DNA of 64,000 nt from Marthasterias glacialis. Lineage: Eukaryota; Echinodermata; Asteroidea; Forcipulatida; Asteriidae. Position 1 is the stretch's first letter. The number at the start of each line of letters is the position of its first letter. The stretch covers positions 2,485,001 through 2,549,000 of the forward strand of contig OU452229.1 in assembly GCA_911728455.2 (NCBI GenBank), in the 5' to 3' direction. The notes under the pieces are model-generated. The model saw nothing but the letters and a program-made list of their open reading frames with translations. It ran no database searches and was not told the DNA's origin. Made by a program: the position numbers and the translations under genes. Below are positions 58,101 through 62,345 of the stretch, piece by piece.

Positions 58101-59778
58101 TGATTTCTTCTTAACATCCAGGAGTTAATGACACCTCCAAAATGGATCCAAGACTTGTGGTTTGGAAAATCAACAGTTCATATCAGCCGGTTAAAGAAGA
58201 GCAAAGGGTAAGGAAATAATGATTTAACGTGCCTCAACAGTCATCGTGACCTCTATCAGGAACCCTGTTGGTGTTTTATGTCCCTTTTCTCCCAAGAATG
58301 CCAGTCACGTGGGAGTACACTCAAAGAATTGAGTGGCCTTTATAGCCCCAGCTCAACATTTGTAAGAAGAAAAACGTAAATGTTCACAGATTAACATAGG
58401 CCGTTACCTTACATGGTATAACGATAATGACGGCAGAAAACCTTCCTTGAAATATTTCTTCCTCAAGTGTTATTGTTTTTAAATAATAAATGAAATAAGA
58501 TTCAAAATTAGTTTTCGTCTCAGTGAGACGAAAACGCTGCCTTAAGGAATGCGTACAAAAATGCTGAATGCATTTTTACCGTTTTCTCGCAAATGAAACA
58601 AAGAAATGGCCAGAAATTTTCACAGGTTGTTTTTATTACAAATATCTTGATTTGTGCAGAGAATGGAAGCATTTACATTCACTTTACAAATGTTGAGCTT
58701 GGGCTTTAGACGTCACGGTAAACTTCCTGAATTTGGCTGATGAGTCTGGTACCTTGTCGTGTATATGATGTTTCTTTCCGTGACGTCTGTACACTTGAGG
58801 CACTTATCAAGTGGGACCTGAAACTTCCCAATCGTTAAAATAAATTATTAAGAAAGACATCATCCCTAAGGTTCGACTTGTATGCAGGGGTAATTTAAAA
58901 ACATCGCGAATTATTTCGCGTTTAACTGTGCGACATTTCAAACATTAGGCCTAAAGCCCGTTCCACACGTCCCGCTCCCGCCGTGTAGAATTCAGATTAT
59001 TTGAGTTCGGCATTAGCGCGGCATTGGCGCGGCAGTGGTTTCAAACATCGTGCTTCTGCCGAACTTTGCCGATAGCACGGCAGGGCCTGTCGAGCCGTGG
59101 TCGAGCTAAGCCTCTGCCCACGCCGAATTCCAAAAGTGGTTTCAAACGTGGCGCTCCTGCCGTGTCGCATCGAGAGAGAAAAAATTCGACACGGCAAGAG
59201 CGCGACGTTACTTTGAAACGGGCTGAATTTATATACAATGCCCGATATATGGCAGAGGGAGCCTCCCCCTAAATGTTCCTATTCTCTAACACACTCTTCC
59301 TTTCTTGTACAGAAGCACCCCTCTCCAAAAATCCTGAAATTCCCAGAACATAATGAAGACAAAATAGGAGGGAAGTACACCCTGCCACATATCGAACACC
59401 AAATGTGAATTTACGTGCACGGTAACATAATCGGCGACAAAAAATGCAAACGATTATAACAAATTGTTAAGACTGCTGCCAGACACCTAGCATCTCCCAT
59501 TGTTCTCCTAACGATTGCACGTGATACGGCCCTTGTGTGTTCACCTGAATTCTGCCAGTTTAACCCTGGAGTTTAACAAAAAGAAACCGTTTTAATAGTG
59601 TTTTTGAACAATGCCAAGGAATGTGTGCTTCTCTTACATTTAGGAAGATGCTGATCATAGTTCAGATGCAGACAACGAAGACAAACAGGGGAAGCAAGTT
59701 AACTCCAAATTGAAGATGCAACAAGAAACCAAACCGGACAAGTCTATCCCACAGTATGAACGGATGACCGCTGTGTAA
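30770..59778 (+). CDS. SLC5-family Na+-coupled solute transporter (SMCT/SLC5A8-like), whole gene
   Basis: Plasma-membrane sodium symporter of the SLC5 family; relatives carry monocarboxylates, vitamins or iodide. There are three alternative first coding exons (30770-31132, 34483-34839, 38650-39006) and one shared body: 40340-40405, 41860-41911, 47930-47997, 48384-48535, 50277-50414, 51659-51788, 52336-52424, 52874-52986, 54229-54296, 55994-56080, 56599-56840, 57583-57674, 58122-58207, 59644-59778. All phases join, giving 624 residues from copy 3 (626 from copy 1). Hallmarks: DYAIFGVMM helix 1, GTP..VY, FY.LG.TSVYEYL..RFN, GGIKAVLWTD, Q..VQR...CKS, PGVPGLL, TLSSVLNA (paired serines expected at the Na2 site), and IPGASQGTLLALFILGAF. 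Three N-glycosylation sequons lie in the large loop near residues 479, 486 and 504. The C-terminus MTAV fits a class I PDZ ligand. Substrate cannot be assigned from sequence. Confidence 0.93.
31297..31657. mobile_element. Inverted-repeat element just after SLC5 exon copy 1
   Basis: About 120-base imperfect inverted arms: TTACTGGCAGACAGGCA, TCTGCAGGGGTTATTA and AAGGCCTGCCCCCCC on the left, mirrored to CCTGCCTGCCAGTAAAAA on the right. The loop is unique and AT-rich. It begins ~165 bases after the donor of copy 1. Confidence 0.75.
31735..32000. repeat. Two blocks repeated inverted at 32829-33050
   Basis: GATTTTAATTAGGCC...ATCATAGAG and TTGATCTCGCCGCGCCATTTATTTTGGTA...CGATCAAAACCCC both reappear as reverse complements at 32840-32940 and 32965-33050, in the same order rather than the mirrored one. 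So these are two small elements, not one arm. Confidence 0.6.
32203..32313. mobile_element. Element family 8, compact palindrome
   Basis: GGGCCCAATTTCATGGCTCTGC on the left, GCAGAGCCATGAAATTGGGC on the right, then CC. Arms are nearly perfect (about 40 bases). Confidence 0.82.
32353..32838. mobile_element. Element family 9, inverted partner of 28044
   Basis: TCCCTGACCAAAGATTCCC ... GATTTTTTGGTCTGGGAACC. Collinear in reverse with 28044-28447. The pair brackets SLC5 exon copy 1. Confidence 0.75.
33277..33500 (-). repeat. Tandem array, ~53-bp unit with GACGCCAATATTGGCGTC
   Basis: Four or so diverged units of CCCCAAGTCGCAAATATTGACGCCAATA. The palindrome GACGCCAATATTGGCGTC is at its start. It is the reverse complement of the array at 39047-39568. 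Strand is given relative to that array. Confidence 0.8.
33568..33630. repeat. Repeat family 13 copy
   Basis: CATTTCCAAGCTGCGGACTC then GCGCCCTCTGTTGATGCCACT, matching 29287-29362. GCGCCCTCTGTTG also resembles a reversed CTCF core, but weakly. Confidence 0.55.
34077..34223. mobile_element. Inverted-repeat element between SLC5 exon copies 1 and 2
   Basis: GAGGGCCCATTTCTGG, GGGGCGGAAA and AGGAAGCTACTAATC on the left, mirrored to CCGGAAACTGGCCCTC on the right. The centre is the near-palindrome AAGCTACTAATCTTAGTAGCTT. Confidence 0.75.
34483..34839 (+). CDS. SLC5 alternative first coding exon, copy 2
   Basis: One hundred and nineteen codons, MEHATFG to TSVYE, again followed by GCAAGT. It differs from copy 1 over residues 1-65 by the N-terminus plus only synonymous changes. 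In the variable stretch it has I71, S72, D79, Y82 and a shifted PVLGSGVL where the others have PLGVSG. Upstream region homologous to copy 1. Confidence 0.88.
35220..35879. mobile_element. Foldback element with arms of GGCGTTATAACGCC arrays
   Basis: Outer inverted ends TACGGTGGCTGATTTC / GAAATCAGCCACCGTA (about 45 unique bases including AAGACACTACTTCA), flanked by the direct repeat GTATTC at 35214-35219 and 35880-35885. Inside each end is a tandem array of ~22-bp units around the self-complementary 14-mer GGCGTTATAACGCC: about 11 units in the left arm (spacer ..CCCTAATTTTAC) and about 12 in the right (spacer ..GTAAATTAGG), in opposite orientation. A ~50-base centre lies at about 35520-35568. 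No coding capacity. Confidence 0.9.
35886..37621. other. SLC5 intron, unresolved
   Basis: No gene or element placed. 36300-36450 and 36600-36810 are GC-richer than their surroundings (for example GGCCGGCCTCGGCCACCGCC), but their frames are broken and I recognise nothing in them. Confidence 0.35.
37622..37975 (-). pseudogene. Penelope-like element fragment, GIY-YIG end, minus strand
   Basis: The minus-strand frame reads KIHIGEMGRLLKPRLSEHEKEAE, AIAEHVAVSNHFIDWETAKIL and RWPKEAIWIRSREGKTMNKYE. This is the YIGETGR..R..EH pattern and downstream HA.....H.IDW....I.D.E of Penelope-like nucleases, a different lineage from 1029-1571. The first residues before KIHIG do not fit, so it is 5'-truncated. 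Confidence 0.85.
38572..38609 (+). repeat. Penelope-type hammerhead-like arm upstream of SLC5 copy 3
   Basis: Thirty-eight bases, GAAAGACTCTGCTAGGGTCGAAACGT then GAGACTATTAAC, matching the arm at 48120-48157. GACTC-TGCTA-GGGTC folds as a 5-bp stem followed by GAAAC, like stem II and the 3' core of hammerhead ribozymes. The 5' CTGATGA core is not intact. Confidence 0.6.
38650..39006 (+). CDS. SLC5 alternative first coding exon, copy 3
   Basis: One hundred and nineteen codons, MEQATFG to TSVYE, with the GCAAGT donor; nearest to the shared exon 2. It has A25 (T in the others), I71, A72, N79, F82, F92 and I99. Homology with the other copies stops about 15 bases 5' of the ATG; upstream is a Penelope-type arm. 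A weak acceptor-like tttaag just before CCACTTG leaves open a 5' UTR intron. Confidence 0.88.
39047..39568 (+). repeat. Tandem array, ~53-bp unit, directly after SLC5 copy 3
   Basis: About nine to ten units of GCGACTTGGGGCACAAATCG-TGAATTATGACGTCAATATTGGCG. Two adjacent units near 39218-39330 are almost identical (53 bp). The palindromic part GACGTCAATATTGGCGTC recurs. The array begins ~40 bases after the copy 3 donor, inside the first intron. Confidence 0.85.
40340..40405 (+). CDS. SLC5 exon 2
   Basis: Twenty-two codons, phase 0, tttgtag to gtaagt. YLGMRFNHVAKLCGVFSFLTFA follows TSVYE directly, as YLELRFN follows TSTYE in human SMCT1. Confidence 0.92.
40719..40942. mobile_element. MITE family 7
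   Basis: AATAGACCTTTCCCATGAAA / TTTCATGGGAAAGGTCC ends, with GCGCGTGCGCAC, GACGCGTACGCGC and GGCGTTTGCCAACC inside. It lies in SLC5 intron 2. Confidence 0.82.
41860..41911 (+). CDS. SLC5 exon 3
   Basis: Fifty-two bases, tgcag to gtttgt, ending in phase 1. FLYMGVVTYTACVAATA is a membrane helix matching the LYTGIVIYAPALAL segment of SMCT1. Confidence 0.88.
42029..42217. mobile_element. Element family 10
   Basis: Ends GTAGTTTCCGGTAACACCATG / CATGGTGTTACCGCCAACTAC. Inner GAGAACTTCTCCC, CCGCGGTAGTAGAATAG and AGCAAAGTAGATAAT are shared with 5799-6081. Confidence 0.8.
42376..42773. mobile_element. Inverted-repeat element in SLC5 intron 3
   Basis: Arms of ~100 bases: CAATTTGGAGATATAGGCC and CAACAACAGCAAATAAAGAC on the left, mirrored to GGCCTACATCTCCAAATTG on the right. 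About 200-base middle. Confidence 0.75.
43590..43765 (+). repeat. Direct duplication CGACCCTTTG.GTTGGCAAT
   Basis: CCTCGACCCTTTGTGTTGGC near 43600 recurs as CCCGACCCTTTGCGTTGGC near 43722, each followed by TTTCGGT. About 122-base offset. Confidence 0.55.
44120..44560 (+). repeat. Imperfect direct duplication in intron 3
   Basis: GTGAAAAACTCTCATTTTTGG-TCCAAAATAT at about 44140 and GTGAAAAATACTCGTTTTTGG-TTCAAAATAT at about 44466. Confidence 0.5.
45300..45450 (+). pseudogene. LINE reverse transcriptase C-terminal scrap
   Basis: Reads TVEVVEDFIHLGSKILSQGR, then SISDILLRLGLASSTMSSL before a stop. This is the ..V..F.YLGS.I...G....DI..R...A...M..L pattern downstream of the LINE RT domain. Confidence 0.72.
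45890..46445 (+). pseudogene. LINE reverse transcriptase relic (family shared with 62110)
   Basis: Broken frames, in order: INNFLTN (thumb region I.NFLTNR), PQSCVLDS (decayed GAPQGCVLSP), NHTALVGHSITKK, then FYFRRNKTHIHFKGESL and LGTEINNQLLLDKN. Several stops and frameshifts. Its end (TCTTTTCTTTTTAAAGC) abuts a family 2 element at 46454. Confidence 0.78.
46454..46770. mobile_element. MITE family 2
   Basis: AAAGCCCCAGCTACACATTGG / CCAATGTTGAGCTGGAGCTTT ends. The central hairpin is reduced. Joined directly to the segment at 46774-46918. Confidence 0.82.
46774..46918 (+). repeat. Segment joined to family 2 (copy at 58203-58340)
   Basis: GGCCACCCAATTCTTTGAG, GTACTCCCACGTGACTTGC ... TAAATCATTATTTCCTTACC. 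Its reverse complement at 58203-58340 is likewise joined to a family 2 element, so the two form one composite repeat of about 465-505 bases. Confidence 0.8.
46966..47304. mobile_element. MITE family 2, second copy in tandem
   Basis: Starts AAATCCCCAGCTCATCATTGG, ends TGTTGAGCTGGGGCTTTAAA, with the CGTCTGACAGAGACG hairpin. It is immediately preceded by the tail of another copy (46928-46965). Confidence 0.83.
47399..47628 (+). pseudogene. LINE 3'-end relic (family shared with 60288)
   Basis: Broken frame VFFEKVRALDWSKLDSVI ... ELQGVINVF, KQYAKSFPSAEQW. Aligns throughout with the minus-strand frame at 60288-60595 (GHWISFELDRVIKQ, VQGVINVL, KRYANSFFPSAVR). Cut on its right by the family 3 element at 47629. 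Confidence 0.72.
47629..47770. mobile_element. MITE family 3 with paired CTCF-like motifs
   Basis: TGGAGACTTTGGAACGCTAGG ... AGTGTCCTCAAAAGTCTGTC. Motifs ACGCTAGGTGGCAGCAG (47642-47658) and CTGCTGCCACCTAGTGT (47739-47755; reverse complement ACACTAGGTGGCAGCAG). Lies 160 bases 5' of SLC5 exon 4. Confidence 0.85.
47930..47997 (+). CDS. SLC5 exon 4
   Basis: Sixty-eight bases, ttatag to gtaagt. VTNIGLEVALISVTLVCAIYTVI, a membrane helix. It lies 160 bases after a family 3 element. Confidence 0.9.
48069..48157. repeat. Palindrome of two Penelope-type hammerhead-like arms
   Basis: Left arm 48069-48106 is the near reverse complement of right arm 48120-48157 (GAAAGACTCTGCTAGGGTCG-AAACGTCAGGCCATTAAC). 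The spacer plus arm gives CTAAATGA before GACTC-TGCTA-GGGTC and GAAAC, close to the hammerhead order CTGATGA, stem II, GAAAC, with a changed 5' core. Confidence 0.65.
48384..48535 (+). CDS. SLC5 exon 5
   Basis: Acceptor tacaag, donor gtaacg (weak at +5). GGIKAVLWTDSLQMLLMIATILSVI is the SLC5 signature region GG.KAV.WTD. Confidence 0.94.
48556..48728. mobile_element. MITE family 6 with YY1-like and CRE-like motifs
   Basis: TAGACCTTATGCATTGACGTCATTACGCCGCCATCTTAGAGG at left (read from 48556), CTGACGTCATTTGCATAAGGTCTA-type end at right. It lies 20 bases after the SLC5 exon 5 donor. Confidence 0.85.
49090..49560 (+). pseudogene. LINE (CR1/L2-type) RT C-terminal relic
   Basis: Frameshifted reads RLQRLKKQGRSAGL (from RLQ.LQN.AARL), LLPVERADI and KERISFKTLTPVYKILHSP (from WLPVKERI.FKTL.L.YK.LH). 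This is the C-terminal region of CR1/L2-group ORF2. The 161-codon open frame is accidental. Confidence 0.75.
49584..49662 (-). repeat. tRNA-like fossil with B box
   Basis: The minus strand contains GGTTGTAGGTTCGAATCCTA, a perfect T-arm and B box (GTAGG/CCTAT stem), directly followed by a T-rich stretch. No convincing A box or acceptor stem was found, so it is not called a tRNA gene; probably SINE or tRNA debris. Confidence 0.35.
50277..50414 (+). CDS. SLC5 exon 6
   Basis: Acceptor accag, donor gtaagt. It encodes FHPDLTEFYNGWGFVFGQ and INTQYMVQRMVVCKSETVAKA, matching N.SQVQRY.SCKS in SMCT1. Confidence 0.94.
51134..51482. mobile_element. Inverted-repeat element, TGGTATAGACCATGTTACC ends
   Basis: TAGACCATGTTACCTGTGACA, GTTTACAAAAGAG and TCCTGCAGGCAGGA on the left; TCTTTTGTAAACAAGGGTCAC and ATGGTCTATA on the right. 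It lies in the intron before SLC5 exon 7. Confidence 0.7.
51659..51788 (+). CDS. SLC5 exon 7
   Basis: Acceptor tgtag, donor gtaaag. A helix (IIGYLIGACIFKGLVVFAGI), then YAYYEGCDPQT, matching Y..CDP in the family. Confidence 0.94.
52001..52213. mobile_element. Near-perfect hairpin element in SLC5 intron 7
   Basis: Left arm 52001-52096, 14-base loop 52097-52110, right arm 52111-52213. The arms are almost exact reverse complements (AATTTAATTGTACACAGTCA / GACTGTGTACAATTAAATT; CGCTGGGTCATACAAAAGC / GCTTTTGTATGACCCAGCG), with mismatches mainly in the A/T runs. No coding capacity. Confidence 0.9.
52336..52424 (+). CDS. SLC5 exon 8
   Basis: Acceptor aacag, donor gtaaga. ILPYFVVDVFRYSPGVPGLLLSGLFGAAL matches LMPYLVLDI...PG.PGLF in SMCT1. 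Confidence 0.95.
52874..52986 (+). CDS. SLC5 exon 9
   Basis: Acceptor tctag, donor gtaggt. STLSSVLNAVATLIGEHFVKPF: the paired serines align with the Na2-site serines of the family (by eye). Confidence 0.94.
53516..53682. mobile_element. MITE family 6 with YY1-like and CRE-like motifs
   Basis: TAGACCTCATGCACAGACATC ... TAAGATGGCGGCGTGATGAC-GTCAATGCATAAGGTCCA. Opposite orientation to 48556. GCGCGCCGCGCGC in the middle. Confidence 0.85.
53727..53910. mobile_element. MITE family 5, inverted
   Basis: CCACTCTTTTTGTCCGACAC ... GAGTTTCACTCTCAAAAGAGCCA. Reverse-collinear with 23976-24150. Confidence 0.72.
54229..54296 (+). CDS. SLC5 exon 10
   Basis: Acceptor acacag, donor gtaaga. VLVSACVSLGISFLVPIIGDAIP, a membrane helix and turn. 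Confidence 0.88.
54888..55016. repeat. Imperfect inverted repeat in intron 10
   Basis: TTCTGGTGATGACCGTATTGG-TAAGTTTGT..CAGTAAAGAAGCA on the left; TGCTTCTTTACGAACTTACC-AATACAGTCACCATCAGG on the right. Confidence 0.65.
55017..55499. other. SLC5 intron 10 segment, unresolved
   Basis: GC-richer stretch 55060-55330 with broken frames (one reads TWLAWYNSADKIQFEKEVII). It could be an old element relic; no family recognised. Confidence 0.3.
55500..55902. mobile_element. MITE family 1, long subfamily, left end missing
   Basis: Collinear with 20173-20591 (TTTCTTGCCATGATCGCAGC, AACAATGGCGGCG). It ends GGCGGAGCTTAATGGATCGGTC, while the left terminal repeat is absent. It ends ~90 bases before SLC5 exon 11. 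Confidence 0.82.
55994..56080 (+). CDS. SLC5 exon 11
   Basis: Acceptor tttcag, donor gtagct. VILSIPGASQGTLLALFILGAFCPFCGSK matches AALSVFGM..G.LMGLFALGILVPFANS in SMCT1. Confidence 0.92.
56599..56840 (+). CDS. SLC5 exon 12, large extracellular loop
   Basis: Acceptor cctcag, donor gtgtgt. A helix (GAVAGYVVGMVFGSIMAVGTIV), then a loop with Cys, three sequons (NET, NDT, NGT) and DIYR. It corresponds to the glycosylated loop of SMCT1 before the last helix. Confidence 0.92.
56872..57026. mobile_element. MITE family 1, short subfamily, truncated
   Basis: AAGTCCGACATGATAAAATCC to GGAGCTTAACGGATCGGTCTA, the right half of the 29749 type. It starts ~30 bases after the SLC5 exon 12 donor. Confidence 0.8.
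57136..57450 (+). repeat. Repeat family 11, tandem pair
   Basis: Two successive copies (from TTTGGTGCTCGATATGTGGC, and again from GGGTGTGCCCTTCTCC at about 57288). They create a 198-codon open frame with no protein meaning. Confidence 0.78.
57583..57674 (+). CDS. SLC5 exon 13, last membrane helix
   Basis: Acceptor caacag, donor gtaagt. PTIFIISKIWIGFITFTTSMVVALITTLVTG, matching the final helix of SMCT-type proteins. Confidence 0.9.
57845..57933 (+). repeat. Penelope-type tail with histone-like stem-loop
   Basis: CACTTGAAGACACTGTAGTC-AAAACGTCGAG resembles the conserved (TGAAGA..GTCGAAACGTC) end of Penelope-like elements. It is followed at 57918-57933 by GGCTCTTTTCAGAGCC, identical to the replication-dependent histone mRNA 3' stem-loop. 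Confidence 0.6.
58122..58207 (+). CDS. SLC5 exon 14, cytoplasmic tail
   Basis: Acceptor tccag, donor GTAAGG. VNDTSKMDPRLVVWKINSSYQPVKEEQR (cf. NLDPRYIL in SMCT1). The donor lies inside sequence shared with the repeat at 46774-46918. Confidence 0.9.
58203..58340 (-). repeat. Repeat segment that begins at the SLC5 exon 14 donor
   Basis: Reverse complement of 46774-46918, from AAGGGTAAGGAAATAATG to CTCAAAGAATTGAGTGGCC. It is joined to the family 2 element that follows. Confidence 0.82.
58343..58708. mobile_element. MITE family 2
   Basis: TAGCCCCAGCTCAACATTTG / CAAATGTTGAGCTTGGGCTTT ends with the perfect CGTCTCAGTGAGACG central hairpin. In SLC5 intron 14. Confidence 0.85.
58950..59230. mobile_element. 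Element family 12
   Basis: Collinear with 8835-9118: GCCCGTTCCACACGTCCCGC start, GGCAGGGCCTGTCGAGCC middle, ACTTTGAAACGGGC end. Confidence 0.8.
59250..59407 (-). repeat. Repeat family 11, inverted copy
   Basis: ATATGGCAGAGGGAGCCTCC to CACATATCGAACACCAAATG, the reverse complement of 7550-7735. Directly after the family 12 element. Confidence 0.78.
59469..59500. repeat. Decayed half of a family 3 element
   Basis: AAGACTGCTGCCAGACACCTAGC then ATCTCCC. The right end of the CTCF-like element with an insertion that splits the motif. Confidence 0.5.
59644..59778 (+). CDS. SLC5 exon 15, C-terminus and stop
   Basis: Acceptor tttag; 44 codons and TAA. Acidic then basic hydrophilic tail ending ERMTAV; T-A-V fits a class I PDZ-binding motif, as the TRL end of human SMCT1 does. 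AATAAA signals follow at 60173-60178 and 60214-60219. Confidence 0.88.
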   Translation, partial: EDADHSSDADNEDKQGKQVNSKLKMQQETKPDKSIPQYERMTAV

Positions 59779-60287
59779 ATTACCTTCAACCTTCGTGTTA
59801 CGAATTGCTGGTAGACCTTCCAAGAGCGTTTATAAAGCAATCGTTGGTACATTATCTTTGTTTTTGTTTGCATTTGTAACTGTCTTCTATCATTATGCTG
59901 AGTTACATTATGTTTTTTCACAGAGCTTGGGAAAGTACTGAGTACACAGTGGTTAAGCACAATGCACTATGGGTAAAAGCATAGATAATATTATATACCC
60001 ACAATGCAAGTTTAACATCTATTGGTAATGGAAGTTTGCATTTTTTGCGTTCCATACCTAATGCTAGTCGGTCTTTACATAGATTAAGTTGTGAAAAACA
60101 TAAAAAAAATACAATACACACAAAATACAATACACAATGCAACATTTAAAATGCGATACCTCACTGAAATGTAATAAATATTTCTAAAGGAATATAGAAT
60201 TTCCATGAAAAACAATAAATACATGTACCTACACAGAACCTAAACGCTTCATTTAAAATTGCATGTGGACTACAAACAGAGCCCATG

Positions 60288-60595
60288 TTATATTGCACGA
60301 GTTATCGTTTCAACTGCACGCTCGTTGAACATCCGGACAGCTGAGGGGAAAAATGAGTTGGCATACCGCTTTGTGTTAACTCTCGGCTTGGAAAGGACGT
60401 TAATTACTCCTTGCACTTCCAGTGAATTTATCATTACAAAGGGTGAGTTTTCAACTTTGTTCAGCATCAGATATTTGTACAGGCTGTTAACCATTGATTC
60501 ATCAGTACCAATTATTTTGTTAGCTTGCTTAATTACCCTATCTAATTCAAAACTGATCCAATGCCCGCATGTTTCCAAAGACACTGATAAAGCTA
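60288..60595 (-). pseudogene. LINE 3'-end relic, minus strand (family shared with 47399)
   Basis: An open minus-strand frame: GHWISFELDRVIKQANKII, LEVQGVINVLSKPRVN and KRYANSFFPSAVRMFNE. The R..NSF.P.A...N pattern is the common C-terminus of non-LTR ORF2 proteins. 5'-truncated. It sits beyond the SLC5 stop. Confidence 0.72.
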
Positions 60596-61228
60596 TTATG
60601 TAATAATACTTCGCAGGGCAGACTTAAAAAAACATTTGCAAAATGGTTCTTTCCACATGGAATGAATTAAGTTAAAGATGGGCTCTAACTTTTTTTTTAA
60701 GTATGGACTTCCACCATATATACTATAGCTGAAGTCCTAAGGAATTAAAAAATGTATAAAACGAATCCCTAGCCTCACCATGAATAGCGAGAAAAAAAAT
60801 CACTTTTCTTCCAAACACTCGCGGCACAAAATGAGAAAAACGCAAGGTCACGCAAACCACGTGACAAACGACCCATGACGTCACTGTATCCCCAGTTGAT
60901 TTTGGTTCATTGCTTGGGTACGGAGGTTACCCCAATACGCCCATGAAACTCAAGATTTCAAAACAAAACGGCGGTGAATGTGACTCTTGAACTTACAAGT
61001 CAACACACACATAATCAGGGAGCGATTTACATTGTTTATTACAAGGAATGTGGGGTTTTTGTTAAGCCTAATTTTGTGGGTAAGTTGGCTTATATTTGGT
61101 TCAATGCACGATCGATTGGACGAGTACTGTGTTGAACAATGCGTCTGTGTACAGTACTTTCTCTTTTTACAACATAAGAAACAACACTGTAACGTATGCA
61201 CCTCCATGCGTATACAAAACTGAGAAGC

Positions 61229-61541
61229 ATGGCCGAATCAGACTCCTCAAGTGATGGATGTTGGGAAGAATATAGCATTATTTCTGAGGATGTCGCCTTT
61301 GTGAGCAACTCTTATGAGTCGTCCAGCGATTTAGAGGAAGTTAGTGGGGCTGAAGCACAGGACGACCGTGAACTGGAAGTGCCGCGAGGTGCGGCGGGTC
61401 CAGCGGTGGTTGTTCGCGGTGCTGAACCGTATCACTTCGAGCCGATGGCCCTGGCTCCGAGGCGGAGCCCAGGGACGCCCAGGAAGCCGACGACGCTCCT
61501 CCTCACCGTGAAGATGTAGATCGTCTCATGAACACCGAGTG
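61229..61541 (+). CDS. P2X7-like intracellular-domain protein, first exon, apparent frameshift
   Basis: From ATG at 61229: MAESDSSSDGCWEEYSI, an acidic Ser-rich N-terminus, then AEPYHFEPMALAP. At about 61456-61460 the frame must shift (+2, or one base lost) to continue EAEPRDAQEADDAPPHRED-VDRLMNTEW up to a good donor GTAAGC at 61542. PY.FEP and R..NT.WC are the hallmarks of the invertebrate proteins related to the cytoplasmic C-terminal domain of P2X7 receptors. Without the shift, the frame stops at 61519. Either a sequence error or a broken copy. Following exons are not found before 64000 and may lie to the right. Such genes are often multicopy and their function is unknown. Confidence 0.6.
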
Positions 61542-62109
61542 GTAAGCGCCGTGATCGTACATTATTTATAAGCAGGACTTAGACAAGTCGTCGATCTCAC
61601 AAGTAGTCAGAGATGTTTTATCCAAGGTTGTTGGGGGGGGGGGGGGATTGGAATGATAAAAACAAAAAACAAAAACAAAAACAACTGAAAACCAGAGGGA
61701 AAATGTTTCAATTTGTGTACAACTCTAGTTCAATGTGTCTGCTGAGTCTGACGCATTCCTCAGCCGAAAGTTGGAGGGAGTGTTATTTACAAACTGAACC
61801 CATACTCGAAGTAGGGCAAGTCTGAGGAAGCTTACAACGTCGCAATCTTTCACATAACTTCTCGAACAACAACACACCGCAAGCCGGGCATGATGTAGTC
61901 GGCGTGTAAACTTTTCCACAAAATTAAGTGTCCACTTTCCAGCGCTTCACGCGCGTGTTTACACTACACGGACGTACAGTGCATGCAGTAGGTACTGTCG
62001 CCAAATTGTGTGTGGGGATACAGTGACGTCAAGGGGTCATATGCATATCATTAGCATACAGTTAGCGCTGTCAGCCGTTTTGACTTTCGTTTGCAAAAGC
62101 CGCTCGAAA

Positions 62110-62345
62110 CAGAGCTTTAAAAAGAAAGGACACTGCTGTAACTTATTGTACTTTGATTACATTTATCGAAAAGGAACTGGTTGTAAATCTCTATTCCTAG
62201 GTTTCTAAACTCGGTAACTTTCTCAAGAGATTCTCCTTTGATCACAGCGACTGGATTGTGCGTTTTATTCCTAGGAAAATCAAGACCCATATTTTTTGTT
62301 TTCTTTGTGTTGATCTCAAAGTGGTATTTATCACACCACTGAAAC
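62110..62345 (-). pseudogene. LINE reverse transcriptase relic, minus strand
   Basis: The minus strand reads WCDKYHFEINTKKTKNMGLDF, PRNKTHNPVAVIKGESLEKV and TEFRNLGIEIYNQF. This is the W....L..N..KTK.M..DFRRN.....I.G...E.V..F.YLG region after the RT domain. Same family as 45890-46445. Confidence 0.8.
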
